The notes under the pieces are model-generated. The model did not search any database and had not been told where the DNA came from. It worked only from the letters and a program-made list of their open reading frames with translations. Below, in pieces: positions 45,229 to 54,109 of a stretch of 64,000 nucleotides of DNA (positions within the stretch are counted from its first letter, which is position 1; every line of letters begins with the position of its first letter). The position numbers were made by a program, and so were the translations under genes. Origin of the DNA: an uncultured Pelagibacteraceae bacterium (GTDB lineage Bacteria > Pseudomonadota > Alphaproteobacteria > Pelagibacterales > Pelagibacteraceae); NCBI GenBank assembly GCA_902595815.1, contig CACJRL010000001.1, forward strand, positions 124,001-188,000, written 5' to 3'.

Positions 45229-45932
45229 ATTTTCCAACCTGAATGAATAGCTACTATTCCACCAGAAAAGTTTCTATACTCACATTTAATAAAATTATTT
45301 TTCTCCATTAAGCTCTTTAATTCCTCTTGATTAACAAATTCTTGGATACTTTTTATTAGATATTCATAAGGCTCTTTTTCACCAACCACAAATTTTCCTA
45401 TTTCTGGAATTAATTTAGAGTATCTTTTATATACTAAATCTAAGTTTAAATTTTGAATTTTTGAAAATTCTAAACAAAAAAATCTACCTCCTGGCTTTAA
45501 AACTCTGTACGCTTCACTTAAGGATTTATTAATATTTTTTGTATTTCTTAAACCAAAACTGATTGTGTAATAATCACATAAATTAGATTTTAAAGGCAAT
45601 TTCTCTGCCGACCCCTTAATCCACTTGATATTTTTGTAATTTGATAGTCTATTTTTTCCCTTTTTCATCATTCCTTCATTGGGGTCAATACAAAATAATT
45701 CTATATTTTTATTTGAACTATTATCGATAAAAAGTTTTGCTATATCACCTGTGCCACATGCAACATCTGCTAGAATTTTATTTTTACCTGGGTTCATCCA
45801 ATTTATTAAATTTCTTTTCCAGATTCTATGTACTCCAAGTGACATCAAATCATTCATGATGTCGTATTTATCATAAACTTTATCAAAGACACCTTGGACT
45901 AGACCTTTTTTATTTTGAAGATATTGTTGCAT
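45225..45932 (-). CDS. ubiE: ubiquinone/menaquinone C-methyltransferase UbiE
   Basis: A 235-residue class I SAM methyltransferase: VFDKVYDKYDIMNDLMSLGVHRIWK, the SAM loop ILADVACGTGDIAKLFI, YTISFGLRNTKNINKSLSEAYRVLKPGGRF and the end GGIVAIHSGWKI. It methylates the quinone ring. It overlaps ubiB and is divergent from mutM with 32 bases between starts. Coq7, another ubiquinone step, lies about 10 kb away in this window. Confidence 0.98.
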   Translation of the reverse strand: MQQYLQNKKGLVQGVFDKVYDKYDIMNDLMSLGVHRIWKRNLINWMNPGKNKILADVACGTGDIAKLFIDNSSNKNIELFCIDPNEGMMKKGKNRLSNYKNIKWIKGSAEKLPLKSNLCDYYTISFGLRNTKNINKSLSEAYRVLKPGGRFFCLEFSKIQNLNLDLVYKRYSKLIPEIGKFVVGEKEPYEYLIKSIQEFVNQEELKSLMEKNNFIKCEYRNFSGGIVAIHSGWKI

Positions 45933-45964
45933 AAAATAAATAATATTAATTAATATAATAATAA

Positions 45965-46828
45965 ATGCCAGAATTGCCAGAAGTAGAAGTTGTTAAAGAG
46001 TCACTAAGTAGAACAATAACAGGAAAAAAAATAAAAAAAGTAAGTATAAAGAATAGGAATTTAAGGTACAAAATAAAAAAAGGTTTTGAAACAAGACTTC
46101 AATCAAAATCAATAAAAAAAGTTAAGAGGTTTTCAAAATATATCATACTAGTTTTAAATGATGAAAAATTTTGCCTAATTCATCTTGGAATGTCTGGTAC
46201 TATACATCTTTTAAGAAAAAATATTTTAAATCAAAAAACAAATGCAAGTTTTTATCATAGTCCTTATTTGCCAAAAAAACATAACCATGTGTTTTTGGAA
46301 TTTGATAAAATAAAAATTATATATAATGATCCCAGAAGATTTGGTTATTTCAAATTATTTGAAAATAAGAATAATTTAGAAAATTTTATAAATAACTATG
46401 GTCCTGAGCCTTTTTCTTCAAAATTTAATCTCAACTACTTAAAAAAATATTTTTATAAAAAGAAAAAGAATATAAAAAATTTTCTTTTAGATCAAAAGTT
46501 TGTTTCAGGTTTGGGGAATATTTATGCGAGTGAAATTTTATTCAGCTCTAAAATAAATCCAAAAAAAAAAGCAAAATCTTTAAGTGAAAATGATTGTATT
46601 AATATCATTAAATATTCAAGAAAAATTTTAAATTTAGCGATAAAAAAAGGTGGGTCTAGTATTAGAGATTTTAAAAATATAGTTGGTAAAAATGGATCTT
46701 TTCAAGATAACTTTAAAGTATACAATAGAGAAAATAAGAGTTGTCTTTCACCAGGATGCAAAGGGACAATAAAAAAAAAATTTATCACTAATAGATCAAC
46801 ATTTTTTTGTAATATTTGTCAAAAATAA
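45965..46828 (+). CDS. mutM: formamidopyrimidine-DNA glycosylase (Fpg)
   Basis: A 287-residue glycosylase/AP lyase for 8-oxoguanine. The N-terminal catalytic Pro2-Glu3 is in MPELPEVEVVKESL; LIHLGMSGTIHL, DPRRFGYFKLF and FVSGLGNIYASEILF follow. The zinc finger lies in KSCLSPGCKGTIKKK and FFCNICQK. It is very Lys-rich, like other proteins here, but complete. It precedes rpsT by 50 bases on the same strand. Confidence 0.98.
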   Translation: MPELPEVEVVKESLSRTITGKKIKKVSIKNRNLRYKIKKGFETRLQSKSIKKVKRFSKYIILVLNDEKFCLIHLGMSGTIHLLRKNILNQKTNASFYHSPYLPKKHNHVFLEFDKIKIIYNDPRRFGYFKLFENKNNLENFINNYGPEPFSSKFNLNYLKKYFYKKKKNIKNFLLDQKFVSGLGNIYASEILFSSKINPKKKAKSLSENDCINIIKYSRKILNLAIKKGGSSIRDFKNIVGKNGSFQDNFKVYNRENKSCLSPGCKGTIKKKFITNRSTFFCNICQK

Positions 46829-46878
46829 AAAATTATTATATTGACCGTATAAATTTCTCGTTATATACAATCGCGCTT

Positions 46879-47139
46879 ATGGCAAACACTAAATCAGCTA
46901 TTAAACGAATAAGACGTATATCACGTCAAACAATGGTAAATAAGTCTAGAAAAAGCAGGTTTAGATCTGCAATAAAAAAAATGAATCTAATTCTTGATAA
47001 AAAGAACAAAAAAGAAGCTTTAGCTTTCTTGCCAAAATTAAACTCTGAATTGATGAAAATAGCAAAGACAGGGGTGATAAAAAAGCAAAATGCGTCAAGA
47101 AATATTTCTAGAATAACAAAAAAAATAAATTCCTTATAA
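46879..47139 (+). CDS. rpsT: 30S ribosomal protein S20
   Basis: 86 residues, the normal length: MANTKSAIKRIRRISRQTM at the start, SRKSRFRSAIKKMN, and KTGVIKKQNASRNISRITKKI at the end. It binds 16S rRNA. I chose the ATG at 46879 because MANTKSA is the conserved start; the longer upstream frame overlaps mutM and has no family match. rpsT next to dnaA is a frequent alphaproteobacterial arrangement. Confidence 0.97.
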   Translation: MANTKSAIKRIRRISRQTMVNKSRKSRFRSAIKKMNLILDKKNKKEALAFLPKLNSELMKIAKTGVIKKQNASRNISRITKKINSL

Positions 47140-47384
47140 CAACTTTTAGTTTACTTAGAGAAATTACAACCCTAGAGATTACTTTTTCAATTAAAAAAAG
47201 AATTTTTTAATCTTTTAGTCCCAAGAAAAAAAAAAATATAAAAAAAGTAAATTTAAGATTACTAATTTTAACTCCCTAAAAGGAGATTCAATTATTAATT
47301 TATACAATTGTAAATTTTATTTTTTTTTGAGAATAAAAATAAATCTATTGCATTGAATTATGAATAGGAGTTTAACAGACTCTC
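47140..47384 (+). other. 245-bp region between rpsT and dnaA, no gene seen
   Basis: Very AT-rich, with long A and T runs. A weak all-AT hairpin lies around 47192-47212 and an AGGAG site at 47366-47370 upstream of dnaA. I see no TTATCCACA-type DnaA box cluster, so I do not call a replication origin here. It probably holds the rpsT 3' end and the dnaA promoter. Confidence 0.4.
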
Positions 47385-48794
47385 ATGAAAAATAATCTCA
47401 CTAACATTAAATCAGACAATATTAATAAGATTGATTGGAAATTATTACAAAATGAAATGAAAAATAAGTTTGGTTCTGAGATTTATGATAGTTGGTTAAA
47501 AAAAATTGATTTAGTTGATGAGTTTAAAAATTATGTTTTATTATCCGTTTCGACAAGATTTATCAGAGACTGGATAACCTCAAGATATTTAGATCAAATA
47601 CTACAAATAATTAAATCATATAAAAAAGATATTTCCAGAATAGAATTTGTGATTAACGAGAATATAAAGAACAAAAATAGTGATGAAATAAAACCAGATA
47701 ATTCATCTGATAATGAAAAGGTTTCATTTATTAAAGATTCATATCTTCAATATAATCGAATTGATCCAAATAAAAACTTTGAGAATTTCTTGCTAGGGAA
47801 AAGTAATAAACTAGCTTTTGAGGCTGCAAAAAAAGTCTCTGAACAAATAGCTCATTATAATCCTCTATATATTTATAGTGGAGTTGGAATGGGTAAGACA
47901 CATTTGTTAAATGCAATTGGATTAAGTTTGAAAGAAAAAAATAAAGTAATGTTTATTTCAGCCGAAAGATTTATGTATCAATTTGTAAAATCGATAAAAT
48001 CCAATGATATGGTAAAGTTTAAAGAGTATTTTAGAAATACTGACATATTTTTGATTGATGATATTCAATTTATGAATGGAAAAGAAGCTATGCAAGAAGA
48101 GTTTTTCCACACATTTAATGTTTTGCTAGAGAAAGGATCACAAATTATTGTATCAGCAGATAGACCACCAAACAAATTGACTAGAATTCAGGAGAGAATT
48201 AAATCTAGATTTTCAGGAGGACTAGTAGTTGACATTCAAAATGCTGATTTTGAATTAAGATACAATATAATAAAATCCAAAAATGAAGATCTTGGAATTC
48301 GTGATCCAAATAATATTAAAATCAGTGACGAGATCATAAAATTTATTAGTACTGAAGTTAACACTAGTATAAGAGAACTTGTAGGTGCATTTAATAGAAT
48401 AGTATCTTTCTCAAGAATTTATGGAAAAACACCTTCAATGTCAGAGGTAAAAGTAATATTAAAAGATCTATTAAATTTAACTGAAAATAAAGTTGATATA
48501 GACAATATTCAAACAATAGTCTGTAAATATTTTAAAATAAGTAAAAACGAAATGTTGTCACCAAGAAGGTCAAGATACCTTGTAAGACCAAGACAAACTG
48601 CTATTTATTTAGCAAAAATGCTGACATCTAAATCTTTACCAGAGATAGGTCGATCATTTGCTAATAGAGATCACACAACTGTTATTCATTCAGTTAAAAC
48701 AATAGAAAAATTGAGAAAAGACGATAATGAATTAAATTTAAGCATTGATAGCCTAAAGAATAAAATATTATACAAACAAGAAAATGAAATTTAG
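47385..48794 (+). CDS. dnaA: chromosomal replication initiator protein DnaA
   Basis: 469 residues. Domain I (1-80, WLKKIDLVDEFKNYVLLSV), a short Asn-rich linker, then the AAA+ domain: Walker A LYIYSGVGMGKTHLLNAIG, Walker B DIFLIDDIQFMNG, sensor region ERIKSRFSGGLVVDI. Domain IV ends with the DNA-binding helix SFANRDHTTVIHSVKTIEKL. It opens the origin and regulates initiation. It overlaps dnaN by 11 bases, so the two are co-expressed as in many bacteria. Confidence 0.98.
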   Translation: MKNNLTNIKSDNINKIDWKLLQNEMKNKFGSEIYDSWLKKIDLVDEFKNYVLLSVSTRFIRDWITSRYLDQILQIIKSYKKDISRIEFVINENIKNKNSDEIKPDNSSDNEKVSFIKDSYLQYNRIDPNKNFENFLLGKSNKLAFEAAKKVSEQIAHYNPLYIYSGVGMGKTHLLNAIGLSLKEKNKVMFISAERFMYQFVKSIKSNDMVKFKEYFRNTDIFLIDDIQFMNGKEAMQEEFFHTFNVLLEKGSQIIVSADRPPNKLTRIQERIKSRFSGGLVVDIQNADFELRYNIIKSKNEDLGIRDPNNIKISDEIIKFISTEVNTSIRELVGAFNRIVSFSRIYGKTPSMSEVKVILKDLLNLTENKVDIDNIQTIVCKYFKISKNEMLSPRRSRYLVRPRQTAIYLAKMLTSKSLPEIGRSFANRDHTTVIHSVKTIEKLRKDDNELNLSIDSLKNKILYKQENEI

Positions 48795-49896
48795 TGTTAA
48801 TCAACAGGATTTGCAAAAATCTTTAGGTTACTGTCAGGGTGTAATAGAAAAAAGAAGCACTTTACCTATACTTTCAAATATTTTGATAGAGGCAGCAAAT
48901 TCAAAGTTAAAAATTACAGCAACAGATTTGGATTTAATATTTGTAAATGAAATTTCAAATATTAAAATTTTTGATGAAGGCAAAACAACCACTTCTTCAT
49001 CAATTATGTTTGATATTGTAAGAAAAATACCCTCTGGTAGTCAGATAAATTTTGAAAACACTGGAGAAAGTAAACTACAATTAGAATCAAATAAATCTCT
49101 ATTCAATTTAAATTCAATTAATGCATCTGAATTTCCAATTACAGATGAAAATTTCAATGAAAATGAATTTACTATAAATTCAAAAGATTTATTAAAACTT
49201 TTAAATAAATGTAAATTTTCGATTTCGAATGATGAAACAAGGCATTATCTTAGTGGAATTTTTTTCCATCAGACCCAAACAGATGATAAGAATTTTTTAA
49301 CTGCAGCCGCAACAGATAGCCATAGAATGTCTATCTCAAAAATAAGACTAAAAAATAAAATTGAATTTGAACCAATAATACTTCCAAAAAAAACTATATT
49401 TCAATTATGCTCTCTTTTAGAAGATTATGATGGCGAGGTTAAAGTTTCAAATATTAAATCTAAAATTAAATTTGAACTTAACAATAGTATTTTGATATCA
49501 AAATTAATTGATGGAAAATTTCCTAATTATATACAAGTTATCCCTAGAGAAAATCAAAAAAAATTAGAGATTGATTTAAAATCATTTTTAAATTCTGTAG
49601 ATAGAGTAGCATCAGTCTCTCTAGATAAAAAAGATGGTGTAAAATTTAATTTGACTAAGGATAATTTAGATTTATCCGTCAATAACACTAACAGTGGCGA
49701 TGGTAAAGAAAGCCTATCTGTAAAATTTGAGACAGATTTAGATATAAGTTTTAATTCTAGATATTTGCTTGATATAGCATCCCAACTAAATGGTGATAAC
49801 ATTGAAATATATTTGAAAGATACTGGATCTCCAGCTTTAATAAAAGATCCTGCAGACTTTGATAGTATTTATGTTGTAATGCCTATGAAAGGTTAG
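48784..49896 (+). CDS. dnaN: DNA polymerase III beta subunit (sliding clamp)
   Basis: A 370-residue protein with three clamp domains: LQKSLGYCQGVIEKRSTLPILSNIL at the start, DETRHYLSGIFFHQT in domain II, and DSHRMSISKIRLKN. The C-terminal hydrophobic-pocket strand ends in YVVMPMKG, where partners dock. It tethers polymerase to DNA. The end shares a TTAG overlap with plsC. Confidence 0.98.
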   Translation: MKFSVNQQDLQKSLGYCQGVIEKRSTLPILSNILIEAANSKLKITATDLDLIFVNEISNIKIFDEGKTTTSSSIMFDIVRKIPSGSQINFENTGESKLQLESNKSLFNLNSINASEFPITDENFNENEFTINSKDLLKLLNKCKFSISNDETRHYLSGIFFHQTQTDDKNFLTAAATDSHRMSISKIRLKNKIEFEPIILPKKTIFQLCSLLEDYDGEVKVSNIKSKIKFELNNSILISKLIDGKFPNYIQVIPRENQKKLEIDLKSFLNSVDRVASVSLDKKDGVKFNLTKDNLDLSVNNTNSGDGKESLSVKFETDLDISFNSRYLLDIASQLNGDNIEIYLKDTGSPALIKDPADFDSIYVVMPMKG

Positions 49897-50591
49897 TTAG
49901 CAAGACCAAGCTCGGAATATATTTCTTTTTGCAATATTTTTACAAATTCTGTTTCCTCGATACCAGTATTAATTGGTTTTAAAATGGAAATAGTAATTGT
50001 TTTGTTGGGCATCATCTTTCCAGATTTTGGCCATACTCTTCCAGAGTCAATAGCGACGGGTTGACATTTTACATTTAATTCTCTGTAAATTCTTCCAACT
50101 CCCTTTTTAAAGGGAATAATTTCATCTGGTAGAACTCTAGTAGCTTGTGGAAAAATAATTACAGGTCTTTTTGTTCTCTCCATAACTTCTTTGATTTTTT
50201 CAGTAAAATTAAGGTTTTCTTTAGAAATTTTATTTCTATTCACAGAAATAGAATCTATCTTTCTTAAATACCAACCAAATATCGGAATATTTAATAGTTC
50301 TTTTTTAAGAATAAATATTGGTGAATTAAATATTGTTTGTAAAAAAAAAGTTTCAAACATCGATTGATGAGAGCATGCGATAAAGTAGTTCTCTTTATTA
50401 ATTATGTTTTCTTGACCTTTTATTACTATGGTGGTTGAGTAAAAAATTTTCAAACAGAATGAGGACCAGTATCCAAAAAGTTTACCTCCAAAAAGAGTGA
50501 TTTGCTTTGGCAGTAATAAAGATGGAAGAAAAATAATACATATTAAAATTAATCCAGAAAAAAATATACTTTTAAAGAGGATATTTCTCAT
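49893..50591 (-). CDS. plsC: 1-acyl-sn-glycerol-3-phosphate acyltransferase
   Basis: 232 residues with an N-terminal membrane helix (IFFSGLILICIIFLPSLLLP). The acyltransferase motif appears as ACSHQSMFETFFL, an H-X4-E variant instead of H-X4-D. Motif III appears as VIIFPQATRVLPDE in place of FPEGTR. These variants are known in alphaproteobacterial PlsC, so activity is expected. It makes phosphatidic acid at the inner membrane. It lies downstream of lysA by 13 bases. Confidence 0.88.
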   Translation of the reverse strand: MRNILFKSIFFSGLILICIIFLPSLLLPKQITLFGGKLFGYWSSFCLKIFYSTTIVIKGQENIINKENYFIACSHQSMFETFFLQTIFNSPIFILKKELLNIPIFGWYLRKIDSISVNRNKISKENLNFTEKIKEVMERTKRPVIIFPQATRVLPDEIIPFKKGVGRIYRELNVKCQPVAIDSGRVWPKSGKMMPNKTITISILKPINTGIEETEFVKILQKEIYSELGLAN

Positions 50592-50604
50592 TATAAGTTT
50601 TAAG

Positions 50605-51819
50605 TTAGATTATATCTGTTATTTTTTGTCTTTTTCTAATAATCTTTACTTTATTTCCTTTAATCAAAATTTCAGCAGGCCTTAATCTAAGATTATAATT
50701 AGATGATAATGAATAACCATATGCACCGGTATCGCAAATAATCATAATATCATTTTCTTTTATATTCTGAAATTTTTTTACTGTTAAAAATTTATCAGTT
50801 GTTTCACATACTGGACCTACAAATTCTAATATTTCCTTTGATCGTGACTTATTTCTTTGGGATGGAACTATCCTATGTTTTGCATTATACAAAGCTGGCC
50901 TTATCAAATCATTCATTGCTGTATCCAATATCACAAATGTTTTTGTTTTGTTATGTTTTAAATAAATTACTTTAGTTGCAAGTATACCAACATTTCCAAT
51001 TATAGATCTTCCTGGTTCAAAAATTATTTTACAATTGTGTTTATTTTTAAATTTAATTATTGATTTTTTATATTTTGTATAATTAAGTTTTTTCGTCTTA
51101 TTGTCATAATTTATCCCCATCCCACCACCTAAATCAATAAACTCAAATTTATAATCTAAACTTCTTAAAAGTTTATCAAGAACATTTAGCATTTTTTCGT
51201 AGGGTTTGTGGTTTAAGATTTGACTACCGATATGAACACTTAAGCATTTAATATTTATAAATTTTGATTGTTTCATCAAATTAATAATTTTTACAAAAGT
51301 CTTTTTATCTACACCAAATTTGTTTTCACTTTTACCTGTTGAAATTTGTTTCAATGTCTCAGCATCAGTATCTGGATTTAATCTTAGTCCTATATCAACA
51401 ACTTTATTAAATTTTTTTGCAACTTTTTCAATTTCTAAAACTTCACTTAATGATTCAGAATTTATTAATAATATTTTTTGCTTAATTGCATACTCAATTT
51501 CATCTTTTGTTTTACCAACTCCAGAGAAAACTATTTTGTTTTTATTAATACCAGCCTTAAGTGATGCATATAATTCACCTTTTGAAACCACATCTGCTCC
51601 AAGGCCAAGTTTTTTTATTTCTTTTAATAGTGAAATATTAGAATTAGATTTTACAGAAAAACAAATTAATGGTCTTATTTCCTTAAAAGCTCTTTTAAAA
51701 TTCTCTACATTTTCTCTTAAATTTTTATATGAGTAGCAGTATAGAGGTGTATTAAATTTTTTTGTTAGACTCTCAATGTTTTTTCCTTCAATAAAAAATT
51801 TATTGTTTATATATCTCAT
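50605..51819 (-). CDS. lysA: diaminopimelate decarboxylase
   Basis: A 404-residue PLP enzyme of the fold III type. FNTPLYCYSYKNLRENV precedes the PLP-Lys in PLICFSVKSNSNISLLK. HIGSQILNH, FIDLGGGMGINY, FEPGRSIIGN, and CETTDKF (substrate-binding Cys) with DTGAYGYSLSSNYN at the end are all present. It makes lysine from meso-diaminopimelate. The ATG overlaps the stop of the small lipoprotein gene (ATGA). Confidence 0.98.
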   Translation of the reverse strand: MRYINNKFFIEGKNIESLTKKFNTPLYCYSYKNLRENVENFKRAFKEIRPLICFSVKSNSNISLLKEIKKLGLGADVVSKGELYASLKAGINKNKIVFSGVGKTKDEIEYAIKQKILLINSESLSEVLEIEKVAKKFNKVVDIGLRLNPDTDAETLKQISTGKSENKFGVDKKTFVKIINLMKQSKFINIKCLSVHIGSQILNHKPYEKMLNVLDKLLRSLDYKFEFIDLGGGMGINYDNKTKKLNYTKYKKSIIKFKNKHNCKIIFEPGRSIIGNVGILATKVIYLKHNKTKTFVILDTAMNDLIRPALYNAKHRIVPSQRNKSRSKEILEFVGPVCETTDKFLTVKKFQNIKENDIMIICDTGAYGYSLSSNYNLRLRPAEILIKGNKVKIIRKRQKITDII

Positions 51820-51932
51820 AATACTTTTTGAATATTCTTACTTAATTCAGATTTATATTCTGGATCACCTTTACGCCCACAAGCAACTACAAAATATAAA
51901 CAAAGTATAATAACTAAAATTTTTTTACTCAT
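51816..51932 (-). CDS. LptM-like small lipoprotein, 38 aa
   Basis: A 38-codon frame between argH and lysA. Basic start MSKKI, a hydrophobic run LVIILCLYFV, then the lipobox VACG (Cys18) followed by RKGDPEYKSEL. The short lipoprotein with C-G-X-K-G-(D/P)-P just after the lipid Cys matches LptM/YifL-type proteins, which in E. coli assist LptD oxidative folding. A small lipoprotein between argH and lysA recurs in Alphaproteobacteria. It overlaps argH by eight bases and lysA by four, so it is translationally embedded. Confidence 0.75.
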   Translation of the reverse strand: MSKKILVIILCLYFVVACGRKGDPEYKSELSKNIQKVL

Positions 51933-53313
51933 TTTTTGCTTTTTTTATCATTTTCTTAACGTTCTCAAAAGAAGTTCCGCCATATGATTTTTTTGAATTA
52001 ATTGAATTCTCTAGATTTAGTATTTTATAAACATTTAATGTAAGTTTTGGTTCAATTTGATTTATTTCTTTCAATTCTAGCTCATGAAGTTTTTTATTTT
52101 TTTTTTCTGCTAAATTAATTATTTTTGCTGTTTGTAGGTATGCCTTTCTAAATGGGTATCCAAGCTCTCTTACAATATAATCAGATAAATCTGTAGCTGT
52201 AGTAAAACCTTTCCCTGCAAGGGTTAGCATACTTTTTTTATTTATTACTAAATTTTTTACTACTTCATTTAACAAAGATAGTGATATTTTTAATTGATCA
52301 TTCGTTTTAAAAACAATTTCTTTGTCATCCTGTAAATCTTTAAAATATGATAAAGGCAAACCTTTTAATATTGAAACCATAGAATTGATGTTTCCTATAA
52401 ATATTCCAGTTTTACCTCTCAAATATTCCAATGGGTCAGGATTCTTTTTTTGTGGCATTATCGAAGAACCGGTTACTAATTTATCATTCAAAGTTATCAT
52501 GTTGAATGCATCAGAATTCCAAATTATGAGTTCTTCAGCAATTCTAGAAATGTGTAAAGAACAAGCTAAAGAAGAATATAAAAAGTCTAAAACAAAATCT
52601 CTATCAGATACAGTATCTACAGAATTATTTGTTGGTTTTTTAAATTTAAGTTTTTTTGTTGTGTAGTTTCTGTCAATTTTAAAAGAAGTACCAGATAAAG
52701 CTCCAACACCTAGAGGATTTTCATCTAAAAACTCTAAATTATTCTTAAATTTTTTCTTATCTCTCTTAAACATTTCAACATATGCTAGTAGATAATGCGC
52801 TAAAGATAATGGTTGTGCATTTTTTAAGTGTGTAAATCCAGGCATTATTGTTCTGACATTTTTTTGTGCAACATTTAGAATATTTGAATTTGTATTATCT
52901 AATAAAATTATTATTTTTTTTGTCGCTTCTTTTAACCATAATTTAAGGTCAGTAATTACCTGATCATTTCTAGATCTAGCAGTATGAACGTATCCAGCAT
53001 CATCACCAATAAGCTCAAATAATCTGTTTTCTATGTTCATATGAATATCCTCTAAATCATAATTAAAATTGAATTTTTTTTTTACAATTTCATTTTTAAT
53101 TCTTTTTAATCCCCAAATTATTTTATTTTTTATCCTGAAATTTATAATTTTCTGCTTGTGAAGCATTTCGACATGAGCAATTGATCCTTCAATATCTTCT
53201 TTAAATAGTCTTTTATCTACTGGTAATGAACCACCAACTTTTTTAAATAAAGTTGAGGCATTTTTCTTAATTCTTGTACCCCAAATTGGTTTATTGTTTT
53301 TATTTTTACTCAT
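51925..53313 (-). CDS. argH: argininosuccinate lyase
   Basis: About 462 residues of the fumarase/aspartase superfamily. Signatures: IWGTRIKKNASTLFKKV, YVHTARSRNDQVITDLKLWL, PGFTHLKNAQPLSLAHYLLA, and the signature loop GSSIMPQKKNPDPLEYLRGKTG. It releases arginine and fumarate. The ATG at 53313 gives a canonical start (MSKNKNNKPIWG); a TTG three codons upstream is possible. It starts 19 bases from the divergent tlpA gene. Confidence 0.97.
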   Translation of the reverse strand: MSKNKNNKPIWGTRIKKNASTLFKKVGGSLPVDKRLFKEDIEGSIAHVEMLHKQKIINFRIKNKIIWGLKRIKNEIVKKKFNFNYDLEDIHMNIENRLFELIGDDAGYVHTARSRNDQVITDLKLWLKEATKKIIILLDNTNSNILNVAQKNVRTIMPGFTHLKNAQPLSLAHYLLAYVEMFKRDKKKFKNNLEFLDENPLGVGALSGTSFKIDRNYTTKKLKFKKPTNNSVDTVSDRDFVLDFLYSSLACSLHISRIAEELIIWNSDAFNMITLNDKLVTGSSIMPQKKNPDPLEYLRGKTGIFIGNINSMVSILKGLPLSYFKDLQDDKEIVFKTNDQLKISLSLLNEVVKNLVINKKSMLTLAGKGFTTATDLSDYIVRELGYPFRKAYLQTAKIINLAEKKNKKLHELELKEINQIEPKLTLNVYKILNLENSINSKKSYGGTSFENVKKMIKKAKNE

Positions 53314-53332
53314 GTTATTCAATTACAAATCT

Positions 53333-53863
53333 ATGAAATTTATATTTATATCCATTAAAATCATATTTCTTTACTTCATATCATTTAGCTCTTCATATTC
53401 AATAGAAGCACCAGATATAAAAAATCTAATAATTTATGAGGAAAAACAAAAAATTAAGTTTTTTGACTTTTTAAATGAGGCAGGAAATAAAGTTAATTTG
53501 AAAGATTTTAAATCTGAATTAATTATTTTAAATTTTTGGGCAACATGGTGTGCCCCTTGTAGAGATGAAATGCCATCACTAAACAACCTTCAAAAACTTA
53601 AGGGTGAAAAAAAAATAATGATTATCCCAATAAATATCGGTGGAGAGAATATTAGTAAATCTAAGAGGTTTTTTGATGACCTGCAAATAGATGAATTACA
53701 AGTATTTGTCGGTGATGGTGCTGGAATTGCAAAAAATTTAAAATTAAGAGGAATACCTACAACACTATTTATTGACAAAGATGGTTATGAGTTTGCAAGA
53801 ATTGTTGGCTCAATAGATTTTAACAGTGATGAATTTTTAAATTGGTTAAATGAATTTAATTAA
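53333..53863 (+). CDS. TlpA-family thiol-disulfide oxidoreductase
   Basis: A 176-residue exported thioredoxin. The N-terminal signal helix is KFIFISIKIIFLYFISFSSSYS. The redox site reads LNFWATWCAPCRDEMPSLNN (CAPC), and the cis-Pro is in KLRGIPTTLFIDKDG. TlpA proteins reduce periplasmic Cys, often for cytochrome oxidase copper sites. It is convergent with the HIG1-domain gene and divergent from argH, a recurring alphaproteobacterial arrangement (argH/lysA opposite tlpA). Confidence 0.9.
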   Translation: MKFIFISIKIIFLYFISFSSSYSIEAPDIKNLIIYEEKQKIKFFDFLNEAGNKVNLKDFKSELIILNFWATWCAPCRDEMPSLNNLQKLKGEKKIMIIPINIGGENISKSKRFFDDLQIDELQVFVGDGAGIAKNLKLRGIPTTLFIDKDGYEFARIVGSIDFNSDEFLNWLNEFN

Positions 53864-54060
53864 TTCTTATAAAAGTAAGCTAATGCTACAAGCACAATTA
53901 TAGCAACAAATTGTAGCAAAACTCTAAGCTGCATTAATTTGTTAGATGTTTTTTTATCTCCATCTCCTTTAAAAAGAGTTCTAATTCCAAGAATTAAGAC
54001 TACAGCTACAGCTGCAAGCAAAACAATAGCTGCAATTTTAACAAATATTTCAGAAATCAT
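53860..54060 (-). CDS. HIG1-domain small membrane protein
   Basis: 66 residues: two helices (IAAIVLLAAVAVVLILGIRTLF and LLQFVAIIVLVALAYF) joined by a polar loop with SNKLMQLRVLLQF, the HIG1 (hypoxia-induced) motif of alphaproteobacterial and mitochondrial proteins. HIG1 proteins associate with respiratory cytochrome c oxidase. The two-helix length and motif are typical. Confidence 0.85.
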   Translation of the reverse strand: MISEIFVKIAAIVLLAAVAVVLILGIRTLFKGDGDKKTSNKLMQLRVLLQFVAIIVLVALAYFYKN

Positions 54061-54109
54061 ACTTTGATTTTAGTTTCTTTTTAAAATAAAAAAACATAAT
54101 TACTTATCT

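Noticed and set aside
46816-46878. N-terminal extension of ribosomal protein S20
   Set aside because: The extra 21 residues overlap mutM and have no match to the family. MANTKSA at 46879 is the conserved start.
47140-47384. Chromosomal replication origin next to dnaA
   Set aside because: No cluster of TTATCCACA-like DnaA boxes is seen. AT-richness alone is uninformative in this genome.
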